Part shown: positions 54,974 to 64,000 of the stretch, piece after piece
Layout: each line of letters begins with the position of its first letter
Numbering within the stretch: position 1 is the stretch's first letter
Origin: Paenibacillus humicola
Lineage (GTDB): Bacteria; Bacillota; Bacilli; Paenibacillales; Paenibacillaceae
DNA: 64,000 nucleotides
Assembly (NCBI RefSeq): GCF_028826105.1
Contig: NZ_JAQGPL010000001.1
Coordinates: 118,501 to 182,500, forward strand
Direction: 5' to 3'
Notes under the pieces: model-generated
The model's database searches: none
What the model was told of the DNA's origin: nothing
The model's input: the letters and a program-made list of their open reading frames with translations, nothing else
Program-made: the position numbers and the translations under genes

Positions 54974-55828
54974 ATGCCACTGGTATCTATGAATGAATTT
55001 TTGCCGAAGGCCAAAGCGAACAAATTTGCCGTCGGCCAATTCAACCTGAACAACCTTGAGTTCGCGCAAGCGACCGTCGAAGCGGCTATGGAAGAGAAAT
55101 CGCCGTTTATTTTCGGTGTGTCCGAAGGCGCACTGAAATATATGGGCATGGAATTTACCGTTGCGATTGCGGAAGCGGCCGCGAAGAAATCCGGTCTTCC
55201 GATTGCGCTTCATCTCGACCACGGCAGCAGCTTCGAGGTGGCGATGAAATGTATCCGGGCAGGCTTCTCTTCGGTTATGTTCGACGGTTCCCATTATACG
55301 CTCGAGGAGAACATCAAGCTGACGAAGGAAGTCGTGAAAACGGCGCACGCCATGGGCGTATCCGTCGAAGGCGAGCTCGGCACGATCGGGGGCGTGGAGG
55401 ACGACCTCAGCGTGGACGAGGCGCACGCTACGCTTGCGAAGCCGGAAGAGGCGATCCGTTTTTATGAGGAAACCGGTGTCGACTGCCTGGCGATCGCGGT
55501 CGGCACGGCTCACGGCATGTACAAAGGCGAGCCGAAAATCCACTACGATATCATTCAAAAGGTTGCGGACGCGATTCCGGTTCCGGTTGTTCTGCACGGC
55601 GGTTCCGGCGTGCCCGACGAAGCGATCCGCCTGTCCGTGCAAGCGGGCGTCGGCAAAATCAACGTCAACACCGAGAACCAGGTTGCCTGCACGAACGCGA
55701 TCCGCGAAGTGCTGGCCGGCGACGCGAACGTCTATGACCCGCGCAAATATTTGACGCCTGCCCGCAACGCGATGAAAGCCGTCATTCAAGAGAAAATCCG
55801 GCTGTTCGGCAGCAGCAATCAGGCTTAA
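54974..55828 (+). CDS. fbaA: Class II fructose-bisphosphate aldolase
   Basis: A 284-residue zinc aldolase of glycolysis and gluconeogenesis. Zinc and substrate residues are in [41 protein letters not shown] and KINVNTE. A TATAAT at 54909 marks its own promoter. It sits after spo0F as in Bacillus; the transaldolase gene that follows in B. subtilis is missing here and murA2 comes next. Confidence 0.96.
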   Translation: MPLVSMNEFLPKAKANKFAVGQFNLNNLEFAQATVEAAMEEKSPFIFGVSEGALKYMGMEFTVAIAEAAAKKSGLPIALHLDHGSSFEVAMKCIRAGFSSVMFDGSHYTLEENIKLTKEVVKTAHAMGVSVEGELGTIGGVEDDLSVDEAHATLAKPEEAIRFYEETGVDCLAIAVGTAHGMYKGEPKIHYDIIQKVADAIPVPVVLHGGSGVPDEAIRLSVQAGVGKINVNTENQVACTNAIREVLAGDANVYDPRKYLTPARNAMKAVIQEKIRLFGSSNQA

Positions 55829-55989
55829 ACCGGAGCAGGGCAAACCGCTTTGGCCGCTCCCGAACGGTTGGCAGCGCAAGGCTCTGCGCTTCCGCGGCAA
55901 CGGCCCGGAAGCGGCATGCGCATGCAGCCGGACGAGAGGCGGCCCGCGGTTTCCTTCGTTCCCTTCCGAATGGGAGGATCATAAAACCG

Positions 55990-57243
55990 ATGGAAAAATT
56001 GATGGTACGCGGCGGACGTCCGCTGCGGGGCAGCGTGCAGATCAGCGGGGCGAAGAACAGCGCCGTCGCGCTGCTGCCGGCTTCCATTTTAGCGGAATCG
56101 CCGGTCACGCTGGACAATTTGCCGCATTTGAGCGACGTTGCGGTATACAGTGATATTTTGCAGGAGTTGGGCGGTAGTGTGACATGGAACGGGGAGACGA
56201 TCGTCATCGACCCGTCGGACATGAAATCGATCCCGATGCCGAACGGCAAGGTCAAGCTGCTTCGCGCGTCCTATTATTTGATGGGAGCGATGCTGGGGCG
56301 CTTCGGCGAAGCGACGATCGGGCTTCCGGGCGGCTGCAATTTCGAACCCCGGCCGATCGATCAGCATATTAAAGGATTTGAAGCGCTCGGCGCGGTCGTA
56401 TCGAACGACCACGGCTCGGTGCGAATCGTCGCCAAGGAGCTGCGCGGCGCGAAAATTTATCTCGACGTCGTCAGCGTCGGAGCGACGATCAATATTATGC
56501 TTGCGGCCTCCAAGGCCAAAGGCTCCACGGTTATCGAAAACGCGGCGAAAGAGCCTGAAATTATAGATGTTGCCACTCTACTCAACTCGATGGGCGCGAA
56601 AATAAAAGGAGCCGGCACGGAGACCATTCGCATTGAAGGAGTAGACAGCCTGCATGGCTGCCGCCACTCCATTATCCCCGACCGCATTCAGGCGGCGACC
56701 TATATGATTGCTGCTGCGGCGACCCGCGGCGACGTACTGATCGATAGCGTTATACCGAAACACCTGGAAGCGGTAACCGCCAAGCTGCAAGAGATGGGCG
56801 TTCACGTATATGAGATGGATGAAGCGATCCGGATCGTCGGTCAGCCGCTTTACGAGGCGATAGACGTGAAGGCGCTTGTTTACCCCGGTTTTGCCACTGA
56901 TATGCAATCTCCAATGACCAGCCTGCTGACCCAGACTAACGGAGTCAGTATTTTGACCGATTACGTGTACAGCAACCGTTTCAAGCATATTCCCGAGCTC
57001 ACCCGCATGGGAGCCAGAATCCGGGTCGAGGGCCGGTCGGCCATCGTGGAAGGCGGTCCATTGACGGCGGCGAAAGTGCGCGCGGCCGATTTGCGGGCAG
57101 GCGCTGCGCTTGTCGTAGCGGCGCTGACGGTGCCGGAGGGCGTAACGGAAATTGGCGGAGCCGAGTACATAGACCGGGGCTATGACCATTTGGTGGACAA
57201 TTTGCGCCTGCTCGGCGCCGAAGTGTGGCGCGAAACGGAATAA
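55990..57243 (+). CDS. murA: UDP-N-acetylglucosamine 1-carboxyvinyltransferase (second copy type)
   Basis: A 417-residue enzyme of the first committed step of peptidoglycan synthesis. The fosfomycin-targeted Cys116 is in [14 protein letters not shown]; Lys22-Asn23 in GAKNSA and the Asp/Arg residues around [10 protein letters not shown] are conserved. Its place between fba and rho corresponds to B. subtilis murAB (murZ), so a second murA is expected elsewhere. The ATG is 12 to 17 bases after GGGAGG. Confidence 0.95.
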   Translation: MEKLMVRGGRPLRGSVQISGAKNSAVALLPASILAESPVTLDNLPHLSDVAVYSDILQELGGSVTWNGETIVIDPSDMKSIPMPNGKVKLLRASYYLMGAMLGRFGEATIGLPGGCNFEPRPIDQHIKGFEALGAVVSNDHGSVRIVAKELRGAKIYLDVVSVGATINIMLAASKAKGSTVIENAAKEPEIIDVATLLNSMGAKIKGAGTETIRIEGVDSLHGCRHSIIPDRIQAATYMIAAAATRGDVLIDSVIPKHLEAVTAKLQEMGVHVYEMDEAIRIVGQPLYEAIDVKALVYPGFATDMQSPMTSLLTQTNGVSILTDYVYSNRFKHIPELTRMGARIRVEGRSAIVEGGPLTAAKVRAADLRAGAALVVAALTVPEGVTEIGGAEYIDRGYDHLVDNLRLLGAEVWRETE

Positions 57244-57348
57244 TTTCATCTTAGCCGCGGAACGGACCGCTTCCGGCGAATAGAGCGGTCCGATTCCGGC
57301 AATGATGGAATATGCTGGCTTTATGATCATTGAAAAAGTGGTGATATT

Positions 57349-58683
57349 ATGTCCGAACTTCAGATCACCGATCTGGAAGAAATGAAGCTGACGGAGCTGT
57401 ACAAGCTTGCGAAGCAGCACCAAATCCCGTATTACGGGCAGCTGAAGAAGAAGGAACTGATTTTTGCGATTTTGCGGGCGCAGGCCGAGCAAAGCGGTCT
57501 GATGTTCATGCAGGGTGTGTTGGAAATTTTATCCGAAGGCTACGGATTTCTGAGGCCGATCAATTATTTGCCAAGTACCGAGGATATTTACATTTCAGCC
57601 TCGCAGATCCGCAAATTCGATTTGAGAACGGGCGACCTCGTATCCGGTAAATGCCGGGCGCCGAAAGAGAACGAACGTTACTTCGGCCTGCTGCAGGTGA
57701 ACGCCGTCAACGGAGAAAGCCCCGAACATGCTGCCGAACGCTTGCATTTTCCTGCACTTACTCCTCTCTATCCGCAAAAGAAGCTCGTGCTCGAAACATC
57801 CCCGACGAAATTATCGACGCGTATTATGGATCTTCTCGCACCGGTAGGGCTTGGCCAGCGGGGACTGATCGTCGCACCGCCGAAAGCCGGCAAAACGCTG
57901 CTCCTGAAGGAAATCGCCAACAGCATTTCGACCAACCACCCGGATATCGAGCTGTTTGTGCTGCTGATCGACGAACGTCCCGAGGAAGTGACCGACATGC
58001 AGCGTTCGGTTAAAGGGGAGGTTGTCGCATCGACCTTCGACGAGCTGCCGGAAAACCATATCAAAGTGGCGGAGCTGGTACTCGAGCGGGCGCTGCGTCT
58101 TGTCGAGCACAAGAAAGACGTCGTCATCCTGCTCGACAGCATTACCCGGCTGGCGCGCGCCTACAACCTCGTCGTGCCTCCTTCGGGACGCACGCTCAGC
58201 GGCGGTATCGACCCGGCGGCGTTCCACCGTCCGAAGCGGTTTTTCGGGTCGGCGCGGAATGTCGAGGAGGGCGGCAGCCTGACCATTTTGGCAACGGCGC
58301 TGATCGAGACAGGCTCGCGGATGGACGACATCATCTACGAGGAATTCAAAGGCACCGGCAACATGGAGCTTCATCTCGACCGGAAGCTGGCGGAACGCCG
58401 TATATTCCCGGCGCTCGACATCCGCAGATCGGGCACGAGGCGCGAAGAGATGCTGCTGACGAAGGAAGAGCTCGACAAAGTTTGGGCGATCCGAAAAAAT
58501 ATGAACGACTCGCTGGAGTTCGTCGACGGATTCCTGAAAAAGCTGGCCGATTCGAAAACGAACGAAGAGTTCCTCATGTCGCTCGATACGTCGGGCGCGG
58601 GATCTCCTTCGCAAACGGCGCGCTCCGCCAGCTCCGGTTCCAGTACGGGCCGCCGTCCCGTCCGTTCGACGCCGGTTTCTTAA
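57349..58683 (+). CDS. rho: Transcription termination factor Rho
   Basis: A 444-residue hexameric RNA-dependent ATPase. The N-terminal helical part and cold-shock-like RNA-binding domain ([28 protein letters not shown]) precede Walker A APPKAGKT (176-183), [23 protein letters not shown] and the R-loop [16 protein letters not shown] Ser/Thr/Arg-rich tail of about 28 residues follows the core, longer than in B. subtilis. It is followed by three hairpin repeats, not by a standard terminator. Confidence 0.97.
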   Translation: MSELQITDLEEMKLTELYKLAKQHQIPYYGQLKKKELIFAILRAQAEQSGLMFMQGVLEILSEGYGFLRPINYLPSTEDIYISASQIRKFDLRTGDLVSGKCRAPKENERYFGLLQVNAVNGESPEHAAERLHFPALTPLYPQKKLVLETSPTKLSTRIMDLLAPVGLGQRGLIVAPPKAGKTLLLKEIANSISTNHPDIELFVLLIDERPEEVTDMQRSVKGEVVASTFDELPENHIKVAELVLERALRLVEHKKDVVILLDSITRLARAYNLVVPPSGRTLSGGIDPAAFHRPKRFFGSARNVEEGGSLTILATALIETGSRMDDIIYEEFKGTGNMELHLDRKLAERRIFPALDIRRSGTRREEMLLTKEELDKVWAIRKNMNDSLEFVDGFLKKLADSKTNEEFLMSLDTSGAGSPSQTARSASSGSSTGRRPVRSTPVS

Positions 58684-58705
58684 ATGCTGCTGCCAAGTGT
58701 GGTTT

Positions 58706-58827
58706 TGCTTACGAAGTAGCGTTTTCTCACGAAAACTTAGATTATGCTTACGAAGTAGCGTTTTTTCTTCGAAAAACGCTTAGCCTATGCTTACGAAGTA
58801 GCGTTTTTTCTTCGAAAAAACGCTTAG
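58706..58827 (+). repeat. Three tandem copies of a hairpin repeat
   Basis: Copies at about 58706-58740, 58743-58783 and 58786-58827 share TGCTTACGAAGTAGCGTTTT. Copies 2 and 3 continue into the palindrome GCGTTTTTTC-TTC-GAAAAAACGC and end CTTAG; copy 1 is degenerate at that part. The last copy ends inside the ribosome site of the next gene. Each copy can fold into a hairpin, but there is no following T-run. Confidence 0.9.
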
Positions 58828-58837
58828 GAGGCTCCAA

Positions 58838-60088
58838 ATGAATCTCGTTTACGCTGACGAGCAGGGCAACCTGTTCGACCATCCCGATTGGATCGGACTC
58901 GGGCGCAGCGGCGACATGATCGTCGAGCTGATGGACGACGAGCTCATTCCGCTGCCGGAAGGGGCGACGCTAGTCGGTCTTCCCTTTACCCGGCCGATCG
59001 GCATTCATGCCGCTTCCGGCGAGATGCGGCCGCTGCCGGGAAACGTGCAGGCGGTCGGGGCGCTGCTCCCGCAGGGCTATACGAGGCTCTCCATTCCCGG
59101 TTATATGAAGACCGACAAAACGCAGAAGCTGCCGCTATTCGGTTATTCCGCGGTCGTCTGGAAGGACGGCGGCTTTTATGCGGCGGCTCAGCGATGTGAC
59201 GATCCGGAGCGCTGGAACCCGCTGAACTGCGACCGGGGCGAGCTGAACGTACAGGTGGAGCGCCTGCTTGCCCGATATCCCGAGAACCGGTTGTACAAGC
59301 ATTTGTCCAATTGCGCGCTCGGGTACGAGTGCCTGACGGCATCGAATACGTTTTTGCAGCGGTGGGAAGGAGCCGTACCGGTCTCATTCTCCTGCAACGC
59401 CGGCTGCTTCGGCTGCATTTCCGAGCAGCCGGAGGACAGCGGATTTCCTGCGCCTCAGACGCGCATGAATTTCAAGCCGACCGCGGACGAGGTGGCGGAA
59501 ATTATGCTCGAGCATCTTAAGGCGCCGGAAGCGATCATCAGCTTCGGCCAGGGGTGCGAGGGAGAGCCTTCCACGCAGGCGAAAATCATCATCGATGCCA
59601 TCCGCCGTGTGCGCAGCCAGACCTCTAACGGCTACATCAACATCAACACGAACGCCGGGCTGACCGACCATATCCGCGCCATCGTCGACGCCGGTCTTGA
59701 TCTGATGCGCGTCAGCACGATCAGCGCGCTGGACGACCACTACAACGCCTATTACAAACCACGCGGCTATACGCTGGCCAATGTCGAAAAGTCGCTTCGG
59801 TATGCGGCGGACAAAGGCGTCTATACGTCGATCAACTATCTGATTTTTCCAGGCGTTACCGACCGCGAGGAAGAGATGGAAGCGATGATCGATTTTGTCA
59901 AACGAACCGGCCTGCGATTGATCCAAATGCGAAATTTGAACATCGATCCGGAGAGTTACCTGGAACTGATCCCCAAGCCGCGCGGAGAAATTTTCGGCAT
60001 GAAGCAGATGCTGGAAATTTACGCTCAGGAGCTTCCGGACGTCGTCATCGGCTCCTACACGCATGTTCCGCCCGCACCGGTAAAATAA
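58838..60088 (+). CDS. Uncharacterised radical SAM protein
   Basis: A 416-residue protein. The cluster motif is Cys186-x3-Cys190-x2-Cys193 (SCNAGCFGC), followed by [12 protein letters not shown], the SAM-binding GGE-like segment, and [11 protein letters not shown]. About 180 residues precede the radical SAM core, with more Cys ([20 protein letters not shown]) that could bind a second metal. Product unknown. The ribosome site TTAGGAGG comes partly from the last hairpin repeat. It lies between rho and rpmE, where B. subtilis has no such gene. Confidence 0.85.
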   Translation: MNLVYADEQGNLFDHPDWIGLGRSGDMIVELMDDELIPLPEGATLVGLPFTRPIGIHAASGEMRPLPGNVQAVGALLPQGYTRLSIPGYMKTDKTQKLPLFGYSAVVWKDGGFYAAAQRCDDPERWNPLNCDRGELNVQVERLLARYPENRLYKHLSNCALGYECLTASNTFLQRWEGAVPVSFSCNAGCFGCISEQPEDSGFPAPQTRMNFKPTADEVAEIMLEHLKAPEAIISFGQGCEGEPSTQAKIIIDAIRRVRSQTSNGYININTNAGLTDHIRAIVDAGLDLMRVSTISALDDHYNAYYKPRGYTLANVEKSLRYAADKGVYTSINYLIFPGVTDREEEMEAMIDFVKRTGLRLIQMRNLNIDPESYLELIPKPRGEIFGMKQMLEIYAQELPDVVIGSYTHVPPAPVK

Positions 60089-60182
60089 CATTGCACGAGC
60101 GGATACAAGGTGCTATAATCCGCTTATGTGTCTAATTACTCTGGACCCGCCTGTTGGTTCAGGGCAGAAAGAGGTGAACGAG

Positions 60183-60380
60183 ATGAAGCAAGGTATTCAT
60201 CCGAACTATCACACGACCACGGTGACCTGCGCTTGCGGCAACACCTTCGAGTCGGGTTCCATTAAACAGAACCTGCGTGTCGAAATTTGCTCCGCATGCC
60301 ACCCGTTCTTCACGGGCAAGCAGAAATTCGTGGATGCCGGCGGCCGTGTCGACAGATTCAAAAAGAAATACGGCATCTAA
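60183..60380 (+). CDS. rpmE: 50S ribosomal protein L31 (zinc form)
   Basis: A 65-residue ribosomal protein with the C+ type zinc ligands Cys16, Cys18, Cys36 and Cys39 ([16 protein letters not shown]) and the YGI end of the family. The start is the ATG at 60183 behind AGAGGTG; a longer frame from 60126 has no site. It follows rho as in B. subtilis, with the radical SAM gene inserted. Confidence 0.96.
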   Translation: MKQGIHPNYHTTTVTCACGNTFESGSIKQNLRVEICSACHPFFTGKQKFVDAGGRVDRFKKKYGI

Positions 60381-60421
60381 GCATCATCAGCCGTTTCTGC
60401 CGGAAATTAGCAGAATACAAG

Positions 60422-60463
60422 AACCTCCCTCAGCCATCCTATTGGATAAAGGGAGGTTTTTTT
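60422..60463 (+). terminator. rpmE terminator containing the next gene's ribosome site
   Basis: AACCTCCCT (60422-60430) pairs with AGGGAGGTT (60450-60458), followed by a run of Ts up to 60463. The 3' arm GGGAGG is the ribosome site of the ATG at 60464, so read-through transcripts would have it hidden in the stem. Confidence 0.8.
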
Positions 60464-60904
60464 ATGATGGACTCGAACGACCTGCGCGGCGGGCGGCATG
60501 CCCGGTCCGTTAAAAGCAAACTGACGGCTGCTGCAGGCGCTTTTATCGCGGCCGTTCTTCTGCTCGGCGCAGCCGCTTGCGGCAACGCCAACCCAAGCAA
60601 TAATATGAATGCAAAGTCTTACGGGCACGACGGTTATATGGGGCTTTCCAACAGCAATCCCCATCTGCCGAATCCGAACGGCAATCAGCTCAATTACGGC
60701 GACGACGCGCGGTTTGCCGAGCGGAAGCTGAAGGAGATCGGCGGCGTTCAGCGGGTTTCCATGACGATCTTCGGAACGGACCTGTATGTTTCCATCGAGC
60801 CGAAGCCTGGTGTGGACGAAGCGCAGCTGCGCAATGAAGCGATTGCGGTTCTCCGCTTCAACATGCCGCGTTATAACGTGCATGTCAAAACCGGCCGAAA
60901 ATGA
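60464..60904 (+). CDS. YhcN/YlaJ-like sporulation lipoprotein
   Basis: A 146-residue lipoprotein. A basic start and hydrophobic helix end in the lipobox GAAAC (AAVLLLGAAACGNANPS). The mature part has an Asn/Pro-rich spacer and a small domain reading DDARFAERKLKEIGGVQRVSMTIFGTDLYVSIEP, the YhcN/YlaJ pattern of spore-membrane proteins. The ATG is directly after the T-run of the rpmE terminator, with GGGAGG seven to eight bases upstream. It is presumably transcribed by read-through or from a promoter I cannot see. Confidence 0.8.
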   Translation: MMDSNDLRGGRHARSVKSKLTAAAGAFIAAVLLLGAAACGNANPSNNMNAKSYGHDGYMGLSNSNPHLPNPNGNQLNYGDDARFAERKLKEIGGVQRVSMTIFGTDLYVSIEPKPGVDEAQLRNEAIAVLRFNMPRYNVHVKTGRK

Positions 60905-60958
60905 CGTGCACAGCACGAATATGGCCCGTTTCATCAGGGGACAACTTTTTCCGCGGAG

Positions 60959-60987
60959 TTGCATCTTGGGTCAGAACGCGTTATACT
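60959..60987 (+). promoter_or_regulatory. SRP RNA promoter
   Basis: TTGCAT (60959-60964), 17 bases, TATACT (60982-60987), six to eight bases before the RNA. Confidence 0.7.
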
Positions 60988-60992
60988 TAGTT

Positions 60993-61266
60993 CTGCCGTG
61001 CTAGACGGGGAGGTAGCGGTGCCCTGTAACTCGCAATCCGCTGTAGCGAGGTTGAATTCCTGTCTGAGGTTATGCCGACGCGGGGCTGGTTTTCATGAAC
61101 AGCGTTGACGGTTCTGGTCCTCCGCAATGGACGCTTGTGAACCCGGTCAGGTCCGGAAGGAAGCAGCCGTAAGCAGGTACGTTCATGTGCCGGAGGGGTG
61201 CCAGGCCAGAGCTTGGATTGAAATTACCGCCCGGATCGCATGGATCAAGGCCGGGTGCACGGTACC
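60993..61266 (+). ncRNA. ffs: Signal recognition particle RNA (long Bacillus-type 6S/scRNA with Alu domain)
   Basis: About 270 bases. The 5' Alu domain reads GCCGTGCTAGACGGGGAGGTA and GCGGTGCCCTGTAACTCG, near-identical to B. subtilis scRNA. The Ffh-binding core GTCAGGTCCGGAAGGAAGCA is exact, and the 3' end GGGTGCACGGTAC pairs with the 5' GCCGTGC. It binds Ffh to target membrane proteins. Ends are approximate. dnaX follows, as in Bacillus, with a kinase gene inserted. Confidence 0.96.
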
Positions 61267-61289
61267 TCTTTATAGAGACGAAACAAACG

Positions 61290-61326
61290 ACATCCGACGC
61301 GGTGAGCCGCCGAGGATGTTTTTTTT
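61290..61326 (+). terminator. Terminator of the SRP RNA
   Basis: ACATCC (61290-61295) pairs with GGATGT (61314-61319) around an inner CGG/CCG helix, followed by eight Ts. Confidence 0.75.
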
Positions 61327-61380
61327 GTATCTCACCGAAAACAAGCGTCAAAACATTAGAGAGACAAAGAGGGGATGTCC

Positions 61381-62814
61381 ATGAACAAAATGCCGCCGGG
61401 ACTGGCTGTGCGATTCGGATTGGATACGCTGGAGGAGCTGGCTGCCTCATTCCCCGGCGTGATGCTGCTCGAGACGGTCGGACAAGGCCGCATCGTATCC
61501 TGCAGCCCTTCGTTTCTGACGGAAACCGGCTATCGGGCGGACCGGATGGTTGGGCTTCCATTGCAGCGAGTAATTGTAAGCGGATGTACCGGCTTGACGT
61601 CCGATCGTTTTGCCGAGATCCGCCTCGTTCGATCGAACGGCAGCATCATGAAGGGGAGCGCCATCCGCGTTGCTGCGGAGCCGGCGGATGGGACGGAGTG
61701 CGATCCCGCCGGCCGCGATATCATCCTGATGATCAGCCCCGGGGAAGCGATGCGAAGAAGCGAACTTGTGGAGCGATTCGGCCAAGCCATGCTGACCGAC
61801 GATCATATCGGTATTATTTTGCTTCACTCGCACGATTTTCGAATTCTGGATATCAGTCCGCTTGCCTGCAGGCTGCTGGGCGCACCGAAGCATGAGCTGC
61901 TGGGGGAGACGCTTTCGCGGTTTTTTGTTCAGGCGGAATATGAATACGGTCTCATCCGCGAAGTGCTGGAGGGCGGCGACCCGGTCCGCAATTTTCCGCT
62001 GACCTGGCTGAACGGCAATGAACGGAAGGAGCTTCTTATGGATGTCGGGCTTCTTCCGGGCTCGGTCAGCGGAACCGGCGGAGCTTACCTTATTTTCAAG
62101 GATATCACCAATCTCCGGTCGCTCGAGCAGCAGGTGCAGCGCAGCGACCGGCTTTCCATGATCGGCCAAATCGCGGCGGGTGCAGCCCACGAAATCCGCA
62201 ATCCGCTGACCTCGCTGAAGGGCTTCCTCCAAATGTTTCGCAAAACGTTAAGCGACCGCGATATGCAGAAGGAAGTGGAATACGCGGACATTATGCTGAC
62301 GGAGCTGGAGCGAATCAATAATCTCGTCAACGAATTTTTACTCCTCAGCAAGCCGCGCAACGTCAACAGCGAAACGTTCGATTTAACGCTTGTGCTTCGT
62401 GAAATCATGCCCATCATTTCAAGCGAGGCGCTGCTGCATGACGTCAGCGTTTCCTGGGACATTGAGCAGGGGATGTATCGGGTGATGGCCGACCGCGAGC
62501 TGCTGAAGCAAGTATTTCTGAATATTTGCAAAAACGGAATTGAAGCGATGATGGAGGGAGGGGCTTTGACGATTACAGCCCGGACGGAATTCGAAAAAGG
62601 GATGCGATGGACGATGATCGATATCCGGGATACGGGTCCGGGTATTCCACCGCACATGCTGGAACGGATTTTCGATCCGTTCATTACGACGAAGACGAAC
62701 GGTACCGGGCTCGGGCTATCCGTCTGCCAGCGCATCCTTCACGATTTGGGCGGCTCCATTCAGGCGTCCAGCGGGGAAAAAGGGGCGGTGTTCAGCATCA
62801 AGCTGCCGTGCTGA
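61381..62814 (+). CDS. Soluble PAS-domain sensor histidine kinase (sporulation-kinase-like)
   Basis: A 477-residue kinase without membrane helices. Two PAS-like parts lie at about 20-120 and 130-250 (MLLETVGQGRIVSCSPSFLTETGY; IGIILLHSHDFRILDISPLACRLLG). The H-box is AAGAAHEIRNPLTSLKGFLQMF, the N-box NICKNGIEAMM, and the ATP lid is DIRDTGPGIP with GTGLGLSVCQRIL. The layout resembles KinA/KinE-type phosphorelay kinases, so Spo0F at 54433 could be its partner; no dedicated response regulator adjoins. The ATG at 61381 is six bases after AGAGGGG. Confidence 0.9.
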   Translation: MNKMPPGLAVRFGLDTLEELAASFPGVMLLETVGQGRIVSCSPSFLTETGYRADRMVGLPLQRVIVSGCTGLTSDRFAEIRLVRSNGSIMKGSAIRVAAEPADGTECDPAGRDIILMISPGEAMRRSELVERFGQAMLTDDHIGIILLHSHDFRILDISPLACRLLGAPKHELLGETLSRFFVQAEYEYGLIREVLEGGDPVRNFPLTWLNGNERKELLMDVGLLPGSVSGTGGAYLIFKDITNLRSLEQQVQRSDRLSMIGQIAAGAAHEIRNPLTSLKGFLQMFRKTLSDRDMQKEVEYADIMLTELERINNLVNEFLLLSKPRNVNSETFDLTLVLREIMPIISSEALLHDVSVSWDIEQGMYRVMADRELLKQVFLNICKNGIEAMMEGGALTITARTEFEKGMRWTMIDIRDTGPGIPPHMLERIFDPFITTKTNGTGLGLSVCQRILHDLGGSIQASSGEKGAVFSIKLPC

Positions 62815-62925
62815 AAGTGCGTTAGACCGATAGCGCCGCACGGTTTTTTTGCCAAGCTTGTTCGTGTATAATAGGAGAAACCGGGCATCGCCCCCGGAAG
62901 GCATGGACGGAAAGGAACGGTCCGA

Positions 62926-64000
62926 GTGGCACATATCGCATTATACCGCGCCTGGCGTCCTCAGACGTTCAGGGACATGGTCGGACAACAGCATATTATC
63001 CAAACGCTGCAAAACGCGATCCGCGAGCAGCGTATTTCACATGCCTATTTGTTTAACGGACCCCGCGGAACCGGCAAAACGACGACGGCCAAGGTGCTCG
63101 CCAAGGCGATCAACTGCGAACGGGGACCGGCAATCGAGCCGTGCAACGAATGCGAGGCGTGCCGGGGCATCACGGCGGGGACGGTTATGGACGTCGTCGA
63201 AATCGATGCGGCGTCCAACCGGGGCATCGACGAAATCCGCGATATCCGGGACAAGGTGCGCTACGCGCCGTCCGAGGTCCGCTATAAGGTATACATTATT
63301 GACGAAGTCCATATGCTCACCACGGAAGCGTTTAACGCATTGCTGAAGACGCTGGAGGAGCCGCCGGGTCATGTGATTTTTATATTGGCGACGACGGAGC
63401 CTCATAAACTGCCGGCCACGATCGTTTCGCGCTGCCAGCGCTTTGATTTCCGCCAGGTTTCGCTTCAGGAGCAGGTGCAGCGGCTGCGGCAAATCTGCGG
63501 CGAGGAAGGCATTGAGGCCGATGACGACGCTCTTGCCTATATAGCCCGGCTATCCGACGGAGGCATGCGCGATGCGATCGGTCTTCTGGAACAGGTCTCG
63601 GCCTTCTGCGAAGAGCGGATCGTGCTGGCCGACGCGGTTGAAGTTACCGGGGGGCTTGCCGCCGAACAGTTCGAGCAGCTAGCCGACGCGATTCGCGACC
63701 GGAACGTCGGCATGGTTCTCCCGCTGGTCGAAGGGCTGATGCAGGCGGGCAAAAGCGCGGACAAGTGCCTCGAGAATTTAGTATACTATTTCCGGGACCT
63801 GCTTGTTTTGAAGCTGGCGCCTCAGGGGCGTTCATCCACCGAACGTATCGTGAACCCGGAACGCTACCGCGAAATGGCGGAGGCGTTCAGCGCCGACCGG
63901 CTGTTTCGGATGATTGACATTTTGAACCAATATCAGAATGAAATCCGCCATGCCGCATTGCCGCAGACGATCTTTGAAGTTGCCCTGATGAAAATATGCA
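62926..64000 (+). CDS. dnaX: DNA polymerase III gamma/tau subunit (5' part)
   Basis: The first 358 codons; the gene runs off the right edge. It is the clamp-loader ATPase: Walker A GPRGTGKT (45-52), zinc Cys at 64, 73, 76 and 79, Walker B YIIDEVHML and sensor 1 ATTEPHKLP with the SRC motif (VSRCQRF). The start is a GTG behind AAAGGA, nine bases away. A TATAAT at 62867 may belong to its promoter. Any programmed frameshift site for gamma would lie outside the window. Confidence 0.96.
   Translation, partial: MAHIALYRAWRPQTFRDMVGQQHIIQTLQNAIREQRISHAYLFNGPRGTGKTTTAKVLAKAINCERGPAIEPCNECEACRGITAGTVMDVVEIDAASNRGIDEIRDIRDKVRYAPSEVRYKVYIIDEVHMLTTEAFNALLKTLEEPPGHVIFILATTEPHKLPATIVSRCQRFDFRQVSLQEQVQRLRQICGEEGIEADDDALAYIARLSDGGMRDAIGLLEQVSAFCEERIVLADAVEVTGGLAAEQFEQLADAIRDRNVGMVLPLVEGLMQAGKSADKCLENLVYYFRDLLVLKLAPQGRSSTERIVNPERYREMAEAFSADRLFRMIDILNQYQNEIRHAALPQTIFEVALMKIC

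Noticed and set aside
58706..58827. The repeat array as a CRISPR array
   Set aside because: Only three copies with 2-3 bases between them, no unique spacers, and no cas genes.

Overview
The window is GC-rich chromosome of an endospore-forming Firmicute, most likely Paenibacillaceae (Paenibacillus or Cohnella type). Supporting signs are spo0F with a sigma-H-like promoter, a YhcN/YlaJ-type lipoprotein, a long Bacillus-type SRP RNA, a T-box, a ydaO-type c-di-AMP riboswitch, an RNA polymerase delta subunit with an acidic tail, and strong GGAGG-type ribosome sites with GTG/TTG starts. I see no tRNA, rRNA, CRISPR array, insertion sequence or prophage.

Region 1 (1-7.2 kb) is a sugar locus: a substrate-binding lipoprotein and two ABC permeases on the minus strand, divergent from a large GH94 phosphorylase, followed by a LacI regulator. 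The gene set resembles the Listeria 1,2-beta-oligoglucan (sophorose series) system. Three near-identical CGAAACGTTTCG operators bracket two back-to-back promoters.

Region 2 (7.3-29.6 kb) is mostly accessory. It holds an ABC-2 exporter whose ATPase gene is frameshifted, an MFS carrier, a DUF6157 gene, two DHA2 drug exporter paralogues, a VanZ-RDD fusion, a Dabb protein, and a heparinase II/III plus DUF2264 pair. It also holds an overlapping four-gene operon (ECF sigma, anti-sigma-like protein, ABC ATPase, ABC permease), a long Lhr helicase, a small orphan gene, and an NlpC/P60 hydrolase behind a c-di-AMP riboswitch.

Region 3 (30.1-33.4 kb) is a copper module: csoR and copA with matching operators, plus a small protein.

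Region 4 (33.4-64 kb) is largely conserved backbone resembling the Bacillus subtilis ywh/ywi/ywj segment: ywhD, a class A PBP, speE, speB, ywiB, argS, rpoE, pyrG, spo0F, fba, murA2, rho, rpmE, then SRP RNA and dnaX. Inserted into it are an M1 peptidase, an ECF sigma factor fused to a BtrH/C39-like domain, two GNAT acetyltransferases, a hypoxanthine-DNA glycosylase, a T-box-controlled second arginyl-tRNA synthetase, a subtilase, a radical SAM protein and a soluble sporulation-type histidine kinase. Regulation by RNA is unusually visible here: an arginine T-box, a pyrG GGGC-start attenuator, a candidate short RNA before rpoE, and a terminator that contains the ribosome site of the next gene.

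Most interesting for follow-up are the sigma-BtrH fusion with a possible internal start, the unexplained short RNA before rpoE, the three-operator divergent promoter, the riboswitch abutting the ribosome site, and the hairpin repeats after rho.
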